From Firmicutes bacterium CAG:341 (GTDB taxonomy: Bacteria > Bacillota > Clostridia > Oscillospirales > Acutalibacteraceae), in contig FR895334.1 of the NCBI GenBank assembly GCA_000434995.1, forward strand, positions 7,484-71,483: DNA of 64,000 nucleotides. Reading direction: 5' to 3'. Made by a program: the position numbers and the translations under genes. This document shows, piece after piece, positions 45,504 to 54,464 of the stretch. The stretch's first letter is position 1; each line of letters begins with the position of its first letter. Below the pieces are notes generated by a model that searched no databases, had not been told where the DNA came from, and worked only from the letters and a program-made list of their open reading frames with translations.

Positions 45504-46295
45504 ATGAAAGTCGGTTTTATCGGCTGTGGCAATATGGCTACTGCAATTATTAACGGTATTACTTCAAATAATGCAATTAACGGTGAAGATGTATATGCTT
45601 TTGATATATATGCACCTGCAACTGAAAAACTTAAGAAAAGCTTAAATATAAATGTATGCAATTGTGAAAAAGATGTTGTATCATCAAGTGATATTATATT
45701 CCTTGCAGTTAAGCCGAACATTCAGGCTTCTGTCTTGAATACTATCGACGGTGAAATCGGTGACAAACTTTTAATTTCAATAGCCGCCGGCAAAACTATT
45801 GATTTTATCGAAAGCAATTTAAAATGTAAGGCTAAAATCGTGCGTGTAATGCCTAATATCAACGCAAAAGTCAGCGAAGCAATTTCTGCTTATTGCTTTA
45901 ATGATTTAGTAAATGATGAAGATAAAAACAATGTTGAATTACTTTTAAACGGTATCGGTAAGGTTCTCTGCCTTGGTGAAAGCTTCTTTCCTCTTTTCGG
46001 TGTAATCGGCGGATGCGGCCCTGCATTTGCATATATGTTTATTGATGCCATGGCACGCGCCGGCGTTAAAAACGGAATGAAGAAAAGCGATGCGCTTAAA
46101 ATTTCTGCTCAAACCGTATTAGGCAGTGCAAAAATGATTTTGGAAAGCGACGAGCATCCATGGCAGCTTATTGATAATGTTTGCTCCCCCGGCGGTACAA
46201 CTATCGAGGGTGTAACCTCGCTTCAGGCAGACGGATTTGAAGCGGCAGTTCATAATGCAGTTGATAAAGCGCTTGATAAAGATAAAAAATTATAA
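45504..46295 (+). CDS. proC: Pyrroline-5-carboxylate reductase
   Basis: Last step of proline synthesis, reducing pyrroline-5-carboxylate with NAD(P)H. 263 aa. Nucleotide-binding GFIGCGNMA at 4-12, NINAKVSEAISAY in the centre and the C-terminal signature SPGGTTIEGVTSLQADGFEAAV. Starts 50 bp after spoIIID, ends at a terminator. Confidence 0.96.
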   Translation: MKVGFIGCGNMATAIINGITSNNAINGEDVYAFDIYAPATEKLKKSLNINVCNCEKDVVSSSDIIFLAVKPNIQASVLNTIDGEIGDKLLISIAAGKTIDFIESNLKCKAKIVRVMPNINAKVSEAISAYCFNDLVNDEDKNNVELLLNGIGKVLCLGESFFPLFGVIGGCGPAFAYMFIDAMARAGVKNGMKKSDALKISAQTVLGSAKMILESDEHPWQLIDNVCSPGGTTIEGVTSLQADGFEAAVHNAVDKALDKDKKL

Positions 46296-46299
46296 AATT

Positions 46300-46341
46300 A
46301 AAGCTCGGTTTTGGGTTACTCCCTTTACCGAGCTTTTTTCT
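46300..46341 (+). terminator. Intrinsic terminator of proC
   Basis: 10-bp stem AAAGCTCGGT against ACCGAGCTTT, with an inner GGG-CCC stem in the 17-nt loop, then T6. The arms recur in the terminator at 47341. Confidence 0.88.
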
Positions 46342-46417
46342 AAAGTTTTTATTAAGATATTGTTAAATTATTGACAATGTCTATTTTATATGATATACAG
46401 GACTTGGAGGTGGTTAT

Positions 46418-46861
46418 ATGAAATATTCTTTTAAAGATTATCTTATTGATACACTTATGTTTGGTTTATCTGTATCAATTACCCCAATTGTATATTTGTC
46501 AACATTTATAATAGTAAACAAATTTGATTATATAAATACCCCTGTTTACTTATATTTAGCAATTTTCATTTCATTTTTGTTACCGTTTATATTCGGCATT
46601 TTTCTTTCAAGAAAACTTTGCAAACAATCTATATCTTCATATTTAACAGTTTTCTTAATAATGGAAATAATTTGCATATTTCATATCAAAATTCCGGATA
46701 GTTATTTTGTTTTTTTACTTCCTCAGGAAGAATGGATAAGAGGATTATTTAATAAGTATAATGAAATCAGAGAAATAACAATATCTATTATTACACCGGT
46801 TTTATACACACTCTTATATTTTTTAGGTTCAGCAATTAAAAATAAGCTTAAAAAAGCATGA
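46418..46861 (+). CDS. Hypothetical membrane protein (tandem paralog 1)
   Basis: 147 aa with about four membrane helices (20-37, 48-68, 72-95, 125-142). It begins MKYSFKDYLIDTLMFGLSV and contains LLPFIFGIFLSRKLCKQS. The next gene begins MKYTAKNYFIDLFVFGLSV and has ILPFIFGILFGQNVCRKS, so the two are paralogs. I do not recognise the family. GGAGGTGG before ATG. Basic C terminus (KNKLKKA). No partner gene of known role is adjacent. Confidence 0.8.
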   Translation: MKYSFKDYLIDTLMFGLSVSITPIVYLSTFIIVNKFDYINTPVYLYLAIFISFLLPFIFGIFLSRKLCKQSISSYLTVFLIMEIICIFHIKIPDSYFVFLLPQEEWIRGLFNKYNEIREITISIITPVLYTLLYFLGSAIKNKLKKA

Positions 46862-46924
46862 GCTAACTGTTAAAAATTTTTTCTTTGTTTTATTTTATAT
46901 TGTATAATAATTGAAGGTGGTTAT

Positions 46925-47362
46925 ATGAAATATACAGCAAAAAACTATTTTATTGACTTATTCGTCTTTGGCTTATCTGTTTGGCTTCCGTCAATTATTT
47001 ATTTGGTTTTGTATGAACAATTTAAAGGTGGAAGTGACGGTAAATACGATATAATTTCTATTATCAGTTATATTTCAATAGCTTTACTTTTCATTTTACC
47101 TTTTATATTTGGAATTTTATTCGGTCAAAATGTATGCAGAAAATCAACTAATGCATATTTGACGGTAACTGCAATAATGCTTCTTATAAATTTATTGTGG
47201 AATATTATGGAAGATGGCTTAATTGCATATTTATTTACTTCGATACTTTTAGTTGACGGATATTTCGGAAATGCAAGTTATATAATTTTGCTTCTGCCCG
47301 CATTATTTTATTATTTAGGTGCAAAACTTAAAACTAAAAAAAGAAACAAAAGCTCGGTATAA
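46925..47362 (+). CDS. Hypothetical membrane protein (tandem paralog 2)
   Basis: 145 aa, four helices like its neighbour, with a more hydrophilic loop after helix 1 (FKGGSDGKYD). Shares the leader GGTGGTTATATGAAATA with paralog 1 (17 of 17 bases) and the FIFGI-x5-CxKS region. The last codons (RNKSSV, stop) form one arm and loop of the 18-bp terminator at 47341. Origin by tandem duplication is likely. Function unknown. Confidence 0.8.
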   Translation: MKYTAKNYFIDLFVFGLSVWLPSIIYLVLYEQFKGGSDGKYDIISIISYISIALLFILPFIFGILFGQNVCRKSTNAYLTVTAIMLLINLLWNIMEDGLIAYLFTSILLVDGYFGNASYIILLLPALFYYLGAKLKTKKRNKSSV

Positions 47363-47379
47363 CCGAGCTTTTGTTTCTT
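47341..47379. terminator. Bidirectional terminator, 18-bp perfect stem
   Basis: AAGAAACAAAAGCTCGGT against ACCGAGCTTTTGTTTCTT with a 3-nt loop (ATA). It serves paralog 2 (+) and metK (reverse) and overlaps the coding end of paralog 2. Confidence 0.88.
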
Positions 47380-47387
47380 TATGTTAA

Positions 47388-48566
47388 TTACATATACTTT
47401 TTGATTTCATCAACCATATCAGTCTTTTCCCAAGAAACACCGAGGTCTTCCCTGCCCATATGACCGTAAGCAGCAACATTCTTATAAATTGGTTTTCTGA
47501 GGTCAAGTCTGTCTATAATAGCTGACGGACGAAGGTCAAATACCTTATTTACAATATCGGCGATTTTTTCATCATCAATTTTACCTGTGCCGAAAGTATC
47601 AACCATAACCGAAACAGGCTTTGCAACACCGATTGCATAAGCAAGTTCAACTTCACACTTATCAGCAAGGCCGGCAGCTACAATATTTTTAGCTACCCAG
47701 CGTGATGCGTATGCAGCACTTCTGTCAACCTTTGTAGGGTCTTTACCGCTGAAAGCGCCGCCGCCGTGGCGTGCGTATCCACCGTATGTATCAACAATGA
47801 TTTTACGACCTGTAAGGCCTGAATCACCGTGAGGGCCGCCTATTACAAATCTGCCGGTTGGGTTTACAAAATACTTTGTATCATCATCAATAAATTCAGC
47901 AGGAATTGTAGCTTTAATAACTTTTTCAATAATATCTGAACGAAGCTGTGAAAGCTCAACATCTGCACTGTGCTGGCTTGATACAACGACAGTAGTAACC
48001 TTTACAGGCTTATCATCATCGTATTCAACAGTAACCTGTGTTTTACCGTCAGCATAAAGATAAGGAAGTGTACCGTTTTCTCTGACTTCTGTAAGCTTAA
48101 CAGCAAGTTTATGCGCAAGGCTGATTGGAAGAGGCATAAGCTCCTTTGTTTCGTTGCAAGCGTAACCGAACATCATACCTTGGTCACCTGCACCGTTGAG
48201 GTTATACTCATCTTCATCATCGTTTTTAAGTTCAAGTGACTTATCAACACCCATTGCAATATCGGCAGACTGATGGTCAAGTGCAAGCAAAACAGCGCAA
48301 GTATTACCGTTAAAACCTTTCTTATCGTCATCATATCCAATATCGCAAATTGTTTTTCTTACGATAGACGGAATATCAACCTGTGCCTTTGTTGTAATTT
48401 CACCCATTACAAGAACCTGGCCGGTTGTACATGTTGTTTCACAGGCAACACGGCTTTGTGGGTCCTGCTCAAGCATAGCATCAAGAATAGAATCTGAAAT
48501 TTGGTCACAAATTTTATCAGGATGACCTTTTGTTACGGATTCACTGGTAAACAAATGTTTTGACAT
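47388..48566 (-). CDS. metK: S-adenosylmethionine synthetase
   Basis: Makes SAM from methionine and ATP. 392 aa. [19 protein letters not shown] at the N terminus, [16 protein letters not shown] and [18 protein letters not shown] are family signatures. ATG with GAGGATAT. The riboswitch upstream gives feedback by SAM, which is used by queA, rimO, mtaB, tlyA and pflA in this window. Confidence 0.98.
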   Translation of the reverse strand: MSKHLFTSESVTKGHPDKICDQISDSILDAMLEQDPQSRVACETTCTTGQVLVMGEITTKAQVDIPSIVRKTICDIGYDDDKKGFNGNTCAVLLALDHQSADIAMGVDKSLELKNDDEDEYNLNGAGDQGMMFGYACNETKELMPLPISLAHKLAVKLTEVRENGTLPYLYADGKTQVTVEYDDDKPVKVTTVVVSSQHSADVELSQLRSDIIEKVIKATIPAEFIDDDTKYFVNPTGRFVIGGPHGDSGLTGRKIIVDTYGGYARHGGGAFSGKDPTKVDRSAAYASRWVAKNIVAAGLADKCEVELAYAIGVAKPVSVMVDTFGTGKIDDEKIADIVNKVFDLRPSAIIDRLDLRKPIYKNVAAYGHMGREDLGVSWEKTDMVDEIKKYM

Positions 48567-48611
48567 AATAATATCCTCTAATCAAAAATATTTGTTAATT
48601 GCTTTAGAAAG

Positions 48612-48742
48612 AAAAAAGCACACGAAACGAGCGTGTGCATTAAGCTATCATCACTCGGTAAGCCGCAGGTATTAGCACCTTGCAAATGCAGGTTGCTGTG
48701 GCGTCACAGGGCCTGTCCCTCAACCACTCTTGATAAAGCATA
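48612..48742 (-). promoter_or_regulatory. SAM-I (S-box) riboswitch of metK
   Basis: Read on the reverse strand: TATCAAGAGTGGTTGAGGGA then CAGGCCCTGTGACGCCACAG, CAACC, AAGGTGCTAATACCTGC and GATGATAG, matching the S-box core in order. The expression platform ends in hairpin GCACACG against CGTGTGC (48618-48638) and T6. SAM binding would favour termination. Confidence 0.96.
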
Positions 48743-48756
48743 TTAACATCACAGCT

Positions 48757-48785
48757 ATAATACATCATAAAACTGATAAAGTCAA
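48757..48785 (-). promoter_or_regulatory. Predicted sigma-A promoter of metK
   Basis: TTGACT (48780-48785) and TATTAT (48757-48762), 17 bp apart; start near 48751, just before the riboswitch. Confidence 0.72.
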
Positions 48786-48825
48786 CAAATATTTATAAAT
48801 AATCAATGTTATTTTATAATTACTA

Positions 48826-48881
48826 TTGTAATTTCTTAATAAATAGTTTATAATTATATAGCAATAAAAGGCATATGCCTT
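48826..48881 (+). promoter_or_regulatory. Predicted promoter and palindrome upstream of the epimerase gene
   Basis: TTGTAA (48826-48831) and TATAAT (48849-48854), 17 bp apart. Perfect 14-bp palindrome AAGGCATATGCCTT at 48868-48881 lies just after the predicted start and 2-3 nt before AAGGAGG. It could be an operator or mRNA element. Confidence 0.6.
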
Positions 48882-48896
48882 ATAAGGAGGAAAATT

Positions 48897-50459
48897 ATGG
48901 CAAAGAAAACCGTATTTATTACCGGTGGTACAGGTAATATGGGTTGGGCTGCTGTTCAGGAAATGCTTAAGCATCCAAATGAAATCAATATTAAGATGCT
49001 TGCAAGAAAAAGCCCAAAAAACGAAGAAAAACTTAAGGACTTAATGGCAAAGCCAAATTTAAAGATTGTTTGGGGTGACCTTAACGATTACGATTCAATT
49101 CTTGAAGGCGTAACAGGTGCAGATTATGTACTTCATGTTGGCGGTATGGTATCTCCGACTGCTGACTGGAAACCTTACAAAACACAGAAAACAAACATTG
49201 GTGCTGCACAGAGCATCTGCAAAGCAGTTCTTGCTCAGCCGAATCCGGATGATATTAAAGTTTGCTATATCGGTACTGTTGCTGAAACAGGTGACCGTAA
49301 CTACCCTATCCATTGGGGCAGATGTGGCGACCCTATCAAAATTTCTATTTATGACCATTATGCTATTTCAAAGACTGTTGCTGAACGCACATTCGTTGAA
49401 AGCGGAATCAAGAATTGGGTTGTAATGCGTCAGTCAGGTATCCTTTATCCTAACATTCTTAAGAATATGGACCCTATTATGTTCCATGTTCCTATCAATG
49501 GTGTACTTGAATGGTGTACAGTAGAAGATTCAGGCAGACTTATGTGTAACCTTGTTCTTGAAGATGAAGCAGGTAACCTTGGTTCAGATTTCTGGAATCA
49601 TTTCTATAACATCGGTTCAGGTAAGGAATACAGAATTTCTAACTATGAATTTGAATGCCTTCTTCTCGGCACTCTTGGTCTTGCAGGCCCTGAAAAGCTT
49701 TTTGAACCAAACTGGTTCATTACAAAGAACTTCCACGGTCAGTTCTATGCTGATGGTGATAAGCTTGAAAACTATCTCCACTTTAGAGAAAATCTTCCTA
49801 TTCAGGATTATTTTAACAGACTTGCTGACCATGTTGAATTTTACTTCAAAATACCAAGATACCTTCCAAAGAACCTTGTTGCAGCTTGTGCAAAGCCATT
49901 TATGAAGAAAATTGCTTCTACACCTGACTTTGGTACACTTGACTGGGTTAAGACTAACAACCCTGAAAGAATGTCATCATACTATGGTTCTCTTGAAGAA
50001 TACAACAAGATTCCTTCAAAGTGGGAAGATTTTGAAATCATTCACTTTGATAAGGATAACAGTGCTGCTGAACAGTTTAAGCTTGACCACGGTTATGATG
50101 AAAGCAAGCCTGAATCAGAACTTGATATTGAAGATATGAAGCAAGCAGCTAAATTCCGTGGCGGTGAATGCCTCAGCGAAACAATGGTTAAGGGTGATAT
50201 GGCTACAAAGCTTAAGTGGAAATGCGGTACTTGCGGTGCTGAATTTGAAGCATCACCTGCTCTTATTCTTCTTGGCGGTCATTGGTGCCCTGAATGTTAC
50301 ATTCCGCAAAAAGAATGGAACTATGACGAAGTTGCTAAAACTAACCCATTCTTCGCTCAAGTTTGGTATCCAAACCATACAAAAGAAGAACATAATGTTT
50401 ATAAGTTTGATGACCTTTTCCACATTGACGGCGTTAAGTGGGACGACATTAAGCACTAA
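48897..50459 (+). CDS. NAD-dependent epimerase/dehydratase with C-terminal zinc ribbon
   Basis: 520 aa extended-SDR protein. Rossmann motif TGGTGNMG (9-16); YxxxK active site Y155, K159 (HYAISK) and T127 in IGTV, consistent with oxidoreductase or epimerase chemistry. Unusual is the extra C-terminal ~150 aa, ending in a zinc ribbon with C443, C446 (KCGTCG) and C464, C467 (CPEC). Codons favour AAG, GCT and CTT as in pflB, suggesting high expression. Substrate unknown: sugar nucleotide, steroid or other ketone are all possible. Single-gene unit with its own promoter and terminator. Confidence 0.8.
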   Translation: MAKKTVFITGGTGNMGWAAVQEMLKHPNEINIKMLARKSPKNEEKLKDLMAKPNLKIVWGDLNDYDSILEGVTGADYVLHVGGMVSPTADWKPYKTQKTNIGAAQSICKAVLAQPNPDDIKVCYIGTVAETGDRNYPIHWGRCGDPIKISIYDHYAISKTVAERTFVESGIKNWVVMRQSGILYPNILKNMDPIMFHVPINGVLEWCTVEDSGRLMCNLVLEDEAGNLGSDFWNHFYNIGSGKEYRISNYEFECLLLGTLGLAGPEKLFEPNWFITKNFHGQFYADGDKLENYLHFRENLPIQDYFNRLADHVEFYFKIPRYLPKNLVAACAKPFMKKIASTPDFGTLDWVKTNNPERMSSYYGSLEEYNKIPSKWEDFEIIHFDKDNSAAEQFKLDHGYDESKPESELDIEDMKQAAKFRGGECLSETMVKGDMATKLKWKCGTCGAEFEASPALILLGGHWCPECYIPQKEWNYDEVAKTNPFFAQVWYPNHTKEEHNVYKFDDLFHIDGVKWDDIKH

Positions 50460-50480
50460 GCATAATAACTTATACATAAA

Positions 50481-50516
50481 AATAAACCACCGATTTTTCG
50501 GTGGTTTATTTTTTAT
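50481..50516. terminator. Bidirectional terminator after the epimerase gene
   Basis: 13-bp stem AATAAACCACCGA against TCGGTGGTTTATT with a T4 loop; T runs on both sides. Also serves radA from the other strand. Confidence 0.88.
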
Positions 50517-51886
50517 TCTTCAACTAAAGCTGAAAAAGCTTCTCTTATATTTCTTACGGGAATTATATCAAATGTTGATTTTAAAGAATTGGTGATTGAT
50601 TTATAATTATGAAAAGGAATAATACATCGCTCAAATCCAAGCCTTTTAGCTTCGGCAATTCGCTGTTCACAATTATTTACAGCTCTTATTTCACCTGCAA
50701 GTCCTACTTCTCCGAACGCAATGGTTTTATCATCAACAGCTTTATCTTTTAACGATGATACAAGTGCAAGTGCAACTGTTAAATCAGCGGCAGGTTCATC
50801 AAGCTTTAATCCGCCTACAACATTAACATATGCATCCATATTATTAAAGAAGTACCCTGCCCTTTTTTCAAGCACTGCAAGAAGCATATTCATTCTGTTA
50901 TAATCAAATCCGGTACTCATCCTTCGCGGTGTGCCAAATCCGGTCGCACAAACAAGGCCTTGCACTTCGGCAAGAATAGGTCTTGTTCCCTCCATAACAC
51001 ACGCCACGCAAGTACCTGAAGTGTTTTTAGGTCTGCCTGAAATCATCATAAGCGAAGGATTTAGTACTTCTTTAAGGCCGTCTGCCGTCATTTCAAAAAC
51101 ACCGATTTCGTTTGTAGAACCAAATCTGTTTTTAACACCTCTTAAAATTCTGTATGAATAATTCCTTTCGCCTTCAAAATATAAAACCGTATCAACAATA
51201 TGTTCAAGAACTTTAGGACCGGCAATTGCCCCATCCTTATTAACATGGCCGACGATAAAAATAGGTATACCCAGTCCTTTAGCAGTATGCATAAATACAT
51301 TTGTGCATTCCCTAACCTGTGTTATTGACCCTGCGGATGAATTCACCTGTTCATATACCATAGTTTGAATCGAATCTATTATAACTATATCAGGCTTTTC
51401 TGCTTTAATACATTCAACGATTGTAGCCAAGTCGGTTTGTGAAAGAATAAATAAATTTTTGGTAGTAACACCTATTCTTACTGCACGAAGCTTAATTTGA
51501 TTAGCTGATTCTTCGCCGCTTACATAAAGAATTTTTTGCCCTTTAGAGCCAAGATTCTGGCAAATTTGAAGTAGTATGGTTGATTTACCGATACCGGGGT
51601 CACCGCTTAAAAGAACAAGGCTGCCCTTTACGATTCCTCCGCCTAATACCCTGTCAAATTCTTCAATTTTGGTAGGTATTCTTTCATCATTTTCACCGCA
51701 AATGTCATCAAGTGCCAAAACTTGATTTACAGTGCTGAATGAATTTGAAAAGCTGTTTTTAGTTTGCTGACTATTTAATTCTTCATTTAGTGTATTCCAT
51801 TCTCCGCAACTTGGGCATTTGCCATACCATTTTGGTGATTCAAATCCACATTCGCTGCATATGTAAGAAGTTTTAATTTTTGCCAT
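50513..51886 (-). CDS. radA: DNA repair protein RadA
   Basis: RecA-like ATPase with helicase activity in recombination intermediates. 457 aa. N-terminal zinc finger C10, C13, C24, C27; Walker A GDPGIGKS at 95-102; KNRFG motif (VKNRFGSTNEIG); C-terminal Lon-protease-like domain. Starts one base after cwlD, with GAGGAATTG in the end of cwlD as ribosome-binding site. Confidence 0.96.
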   Translation of the reverse strand: MAKIKTSYICSECGFESPKWYGKCPSCGEWNTLNEELNSQQTKNSFSNSFSTVNQVLALDDICGENDERIPTKIEEFDRVLGGGIVKGSLVLLSGDPGIGKSTILLQICQNLGSKGQKILYVSGEESANQIKLRAVRIGVTTKNLFILSQTDLATIVECIKAEKPDIVIIDSIQTMVYEQVNSSAGSITQVRECTNVFMHTAKGLGIPIFIVGHVNKDGAIAGPKVLEHIVDTVLYFEGERNYSYRILRGVKNRFGSTNEIGVFEMTADGLKEVLNPSLMMISGRPKNTSGTCVACVMEGTRPILAEVQGLVCATGFGTPRRMSTGFDYNRMNMLLAVLEKRAGYFFNNMDAYVNVVGGLKLDEPAADLTVALALVSSLKDKAVDDKTIAFGEVGLAGEIRAVNNCEQRIAEAKRLGFERCIIPFHNYKSITNSLKSTFDIIPVRNIREAFSALVEE

Positions 51887-52582
51887 TTACAATTCCTCAG
51901 TAATATACTCATTTAACCCAAGCATAATCAAATATGCGAGTTTGTTTTGATAAATTTCTTTTTGCAGGTTGCTGTTTTCTTCGGTATTGCTCATAAAACC
52001 GCATTCAACCATTACAGACGGTACGGTTGCTTTATGCAAAAGATAATATGCGCTGTCAGATTTTTTATTAAAACGCTTATTATCATGCTGTAAAAATTTT
52101 TTAGTTATGTTTAAAATACTGTCTGCAAGTATTGGACTTTTATCATCATTTGGTGAAAACCATATTTGCATGCCGTTTTCTTTTTCATTTTCAAAATGAT
52201 TTTGGTGAATAGAAATAAGTGTACTGTTATTTATTGAATTAACATAATCTAATCTGTTATATAAATCGGAACGCTTTTGATTATCGTTTTTCTTATAAAA
52301 CAGATAATCACCATTTCTTATTAAGCTTGCATTAACACCTGAAATTCTTACAAAATCATATAATTTTAATGCAATATTTAAGTTAATATCTTTCTCTTTG
52401 GCACCGTCAACACCGATAGTGCCTGCATCAATACCGCCGTGACCCGCATCAATAACAAGATTTATTCTGCTGTTTTGTGCACTGTTGTTAACTGCACTGC
52501 TATTCTTAAAGCAAGCATTTATACCTACGCACGAGCAAAAAGTAAATATAACGGTAAACAATATTATTGTACCTTTATTCAT
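51887..52582 (-). CDS. cwlD: N-acetylmuramoyl-L-alanine amidase, CwlD-like
   Basis: 231 aa amidase_3 protein with one N-terminal membrane/signal segment (GTIILFTVIFTFCSCVG). Zinc-site motifs VIDAGHGGIDAG, SIHQNHFE and VMVECGFMSN. In Bacillus CwlD takes part in making muramic-delta-lactam of spore cortex; size and layout fit. ATG 52582 after GGTGAT is preferred to GTG 52591. Transcribed ahead of radA. Confidence 0.85.
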   Translation of the reverse strand: MNKGTIILFTVIFTFCSCVGINACFKNSSAVNNSAQNSRINLVIDAGHGGIDAGTIGVDGAKEKDINLNIALKLYDFVRISGVNASLIRNGDYLFYKKNDNQKRSDLYNRLDYVNSINNSTLISIHQNHFENEKENGMQIWFSPNDDKSPILADSILNITKKFLQHDNKRFNKKSDSAYYLLHKATVPSVMVECGFMSNTEENSNLQKEIYQNKLAYLIMLGLNEYITEEL

Positions 52583-52645
52583 AATAATCACCGTTAATAC
52601 TTATGAATAAATTATACTATATTATTACAAAGTTATCAAGCGATA

Positions 52646-52674
52646 TTGCATTTTAGCTTACATAGGGATATAAT
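52646..52674 (+). promoter_or_regulatory. Predicted sigma-A promoter of the D-2-hydroxyacid dehydrogenase
   Basis: TTGCAT (52646-52651) and TATAAT (52669-52674), 17 bp apart; start near 52681, leader about 24 nt with CAGGAGG. Confidence 0.7.
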
Positions 52675-52704
52675 TAGGACAGAAAACTATCAGGAGGTAT
52701 ACTT

Positions 52705-53667
52705 ATGAAAATTGTTAATTTAGACGGTGTTACCACCAACCCAGGTGATTTAAGCTGGGATGGTATGAAAAAGCTCGGCGATTTCACTGTATATGACAGA
52801 ACATCACCTGACCAAATAATTGAAAGAGCAAAAGGTGCAAATGCACTTATAATAAATAAAACAATTCTTACAAAAGAAATACTTGAACAGTTAAAGCCGG
52901 AACTTGAATATGTCGGCCTTCAATCAACGGGATATAATGTTGTTGACTGCGAAAGTGCAAAAAAGCTTGGAATAACAGTGTGCAACATTCCGTCATATTC
53001 CACTAACGCAGTGGCACAGCTTGTTTTTTCATTTATCCTGCAATTCACAAATAAAGTATCACTTCACAGTGAAGCAGTTCATAACGGCGAATGGTGCAGT
53101 TGCCCTGATTTTTGCTTTTGGAAAGCCCCGCTTGCTGAACTTGCAGGAAAAACAATTGGTATAATCGGATTTGGCGCAATCGGGCAAAAGGTTGCAAAGC
53201 TTGCAGAAGCATTTGATATGAATGTGCTTGCATATGCACCGCGCCCAAAAGATAAAGCTGAACTGAAAACGGTTAAATTTGTAACACTTGATGAATTATT
53301 AAAAGAAAGTGATATAATCACCTGTCATTGCCCTTTAACAAATGAAACTAAAGGTATGATTAACGAAGAAACAATAACAAAAATGAAAAAAAGTGCCATA
53401 TTTATAAACACATCGAGAGGCCCGGTGGTTGATGAAAAAGCACTTGCAAATGCACTTAATAATGAAATGATACAAGGCGCAGGGCTTGATGTATTAAGCG
53501 TAGAGCCTGCCGATAAAGATAATCCCCTCTTAAACGCGAAAAATTGCTATATAACACCGCATATTGCTTGGGCGGCAAAAGAAACAAGAGAGAGGCTCTT
53601 AGGTATATTAGAAGATAATTTAAAAGCGTACATTGACGGACATGCACAAAATGTTGTAAATAAGTAA
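52705..53667 (+). CDS. D-2-hydroxyacid dehydrogenase
   Basis: NAD(P)H-linked oxidoreductase of 2-oxoacids, 320 aa. Nucleotide motif GFGAIG (155-160), catalytic R238 (NTSRGPVV), E267 and H286 (TPHIAWA). Closest in style to glycerate/hydroxypyruvate or D-lactate dehydrogenases. The exact substrate is open. A single gene ending 85 bp before a terminator. Confidence 0.92.
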   Translation: MKIVNLDGVTTNPGDLSWDGMKKLGDFTVYDRTSPDQIIERAKGANALIINKTILTKEILEQLKPELEYVGLQSTGYNVVDCESAKKLGITVCNIPSYSTNAVAQLVFSFILQFTNKVSLHSEAVHNGEWCSCPDFCFWKAPLAELAGKTIGIIGFGAIGQKVAKLAEAFDMNVLAYAPRPKDKAELKTVKFVTLDELLKESDIITCHCPLTNETKGMINEETITKMKKSAIFINTSRGPVVDEKALANALNNEMIQGAGLDVLSVEPADKDNPLLNAKNCYITPHIAWAAKETRERLLGILEDNLKAYIDGHAQNVVNK

Positions 53668-53752
53668 TTTTTAAATAAGCTCTCGCTTTTGATGAAAATG
53701 AAGATGAAGAATGCTTTATATAATCACTCATATGCCCGCTGATGCTGATGCA

Positions 53753-53795
53753 AAAAATACCTTTTGATATTTATATCAAAAGGTATTTTTATATA
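53753..53795. terminator. Bidirectional terminator between the dehydrogenase gene and plsY
   Basis: 18-bp perfect inverted repeat AAAAATACCTTTTGATAT against ATATCAAAAGGTATTTTT; T tracts on both strands. It faces plsY, whose stop is at 53799. Confidence 0.85.
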
Positions 53796-53798
53796 CAA

Positions 53799-54464
53799 TT
53801 ATTTATTATTTTTTTTGCTGCCGATTTTGCTTTCCGTATGGTTAATCAGCTTTTTGATGTTTTCTCTATGTGCCAAAACAACTATTAAAGTGAAAACCAT
53901 AGATAAAAATGCAAGCGCAACTGATTTATAAAATATAAATATAAATACAGGGTAAAATACAGCCATTGCTATACTTCCGAGCGATACATATTTGGTAATA
54001 AATACTATGATGGCAAATATTGCAAGTAAAATAAGTGCAATGCGCCAATCTATCATAAATACCATTCCGCCGGCAGTAGCAACTCCCTTACCGCCTTTAA
54101 ACCCAAAAAAGCAAGGAAATATATGCCCCAATACGCAAAAAAGACCTGCAAATGATTTGGTAAACATTCTTGCATTTATTCCATAAATAAGTGCGTCGCT
54201 GTTTTCAGCAAGAGAAATGTTGCCTAATTTTCTTACTATTATAAACGAAATAAAAATTGCAACAGCAACTTTAAGCATATCACCTATAATAGTCATTACA
54301 GCGTACTTTTTGCCATAATTTCTAAGCATATTGGTTGAACCGGCGTTTCCGCTTCCGTGACTTCTTACATCATCCTTATTTAAAGATTTTGAAATGATAA
54401 TACCAAAATTAAGGCTTCCGAGAAGATATGAGATAATTGCCGAAATTATTAAGGCTGATATCAT
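53799..54464 (-). CDS. plsY: Glycerol-3-phosphate acyltransferase PlsY
   Basis: Membrane acyltransferase that uses acyl phosphate to make lysophosphatidate. 221 aa, about six helices. Motifs GSGNAGSTNMLRNYG and GFKGGKGVAT are diagnostic. Overlaps der by 4 bp; the der-plsY pair is common in Firmicutes. Confidence 0.96.
   Translation of the reverse strand: MISALIISAIISYLLGSLNFGIIISKSLNKDDVRSHGSGNAGSTNMLRNYGKKYAVMTIIGDMLKVAVAIFISFIIVRKLGNISLAENSDALIYGINARMFTKSFAGLFCVLGHIFPCFFGFKGGKGVATAGGMVFMIDWRIALILLAIFAIIVFITKYVSLGSIAMAVFYPVFIFIFYKSVALAFLSMVFTLIVVLAHRENIKKLINHTESKIGSKKNNK

Noticed and set aside
46418..47362. Tandem membrane paralogs as toxin-immunity pair
   Set aside because: Both are similar membrane proteins with no toxin-like partner or secretion signal.
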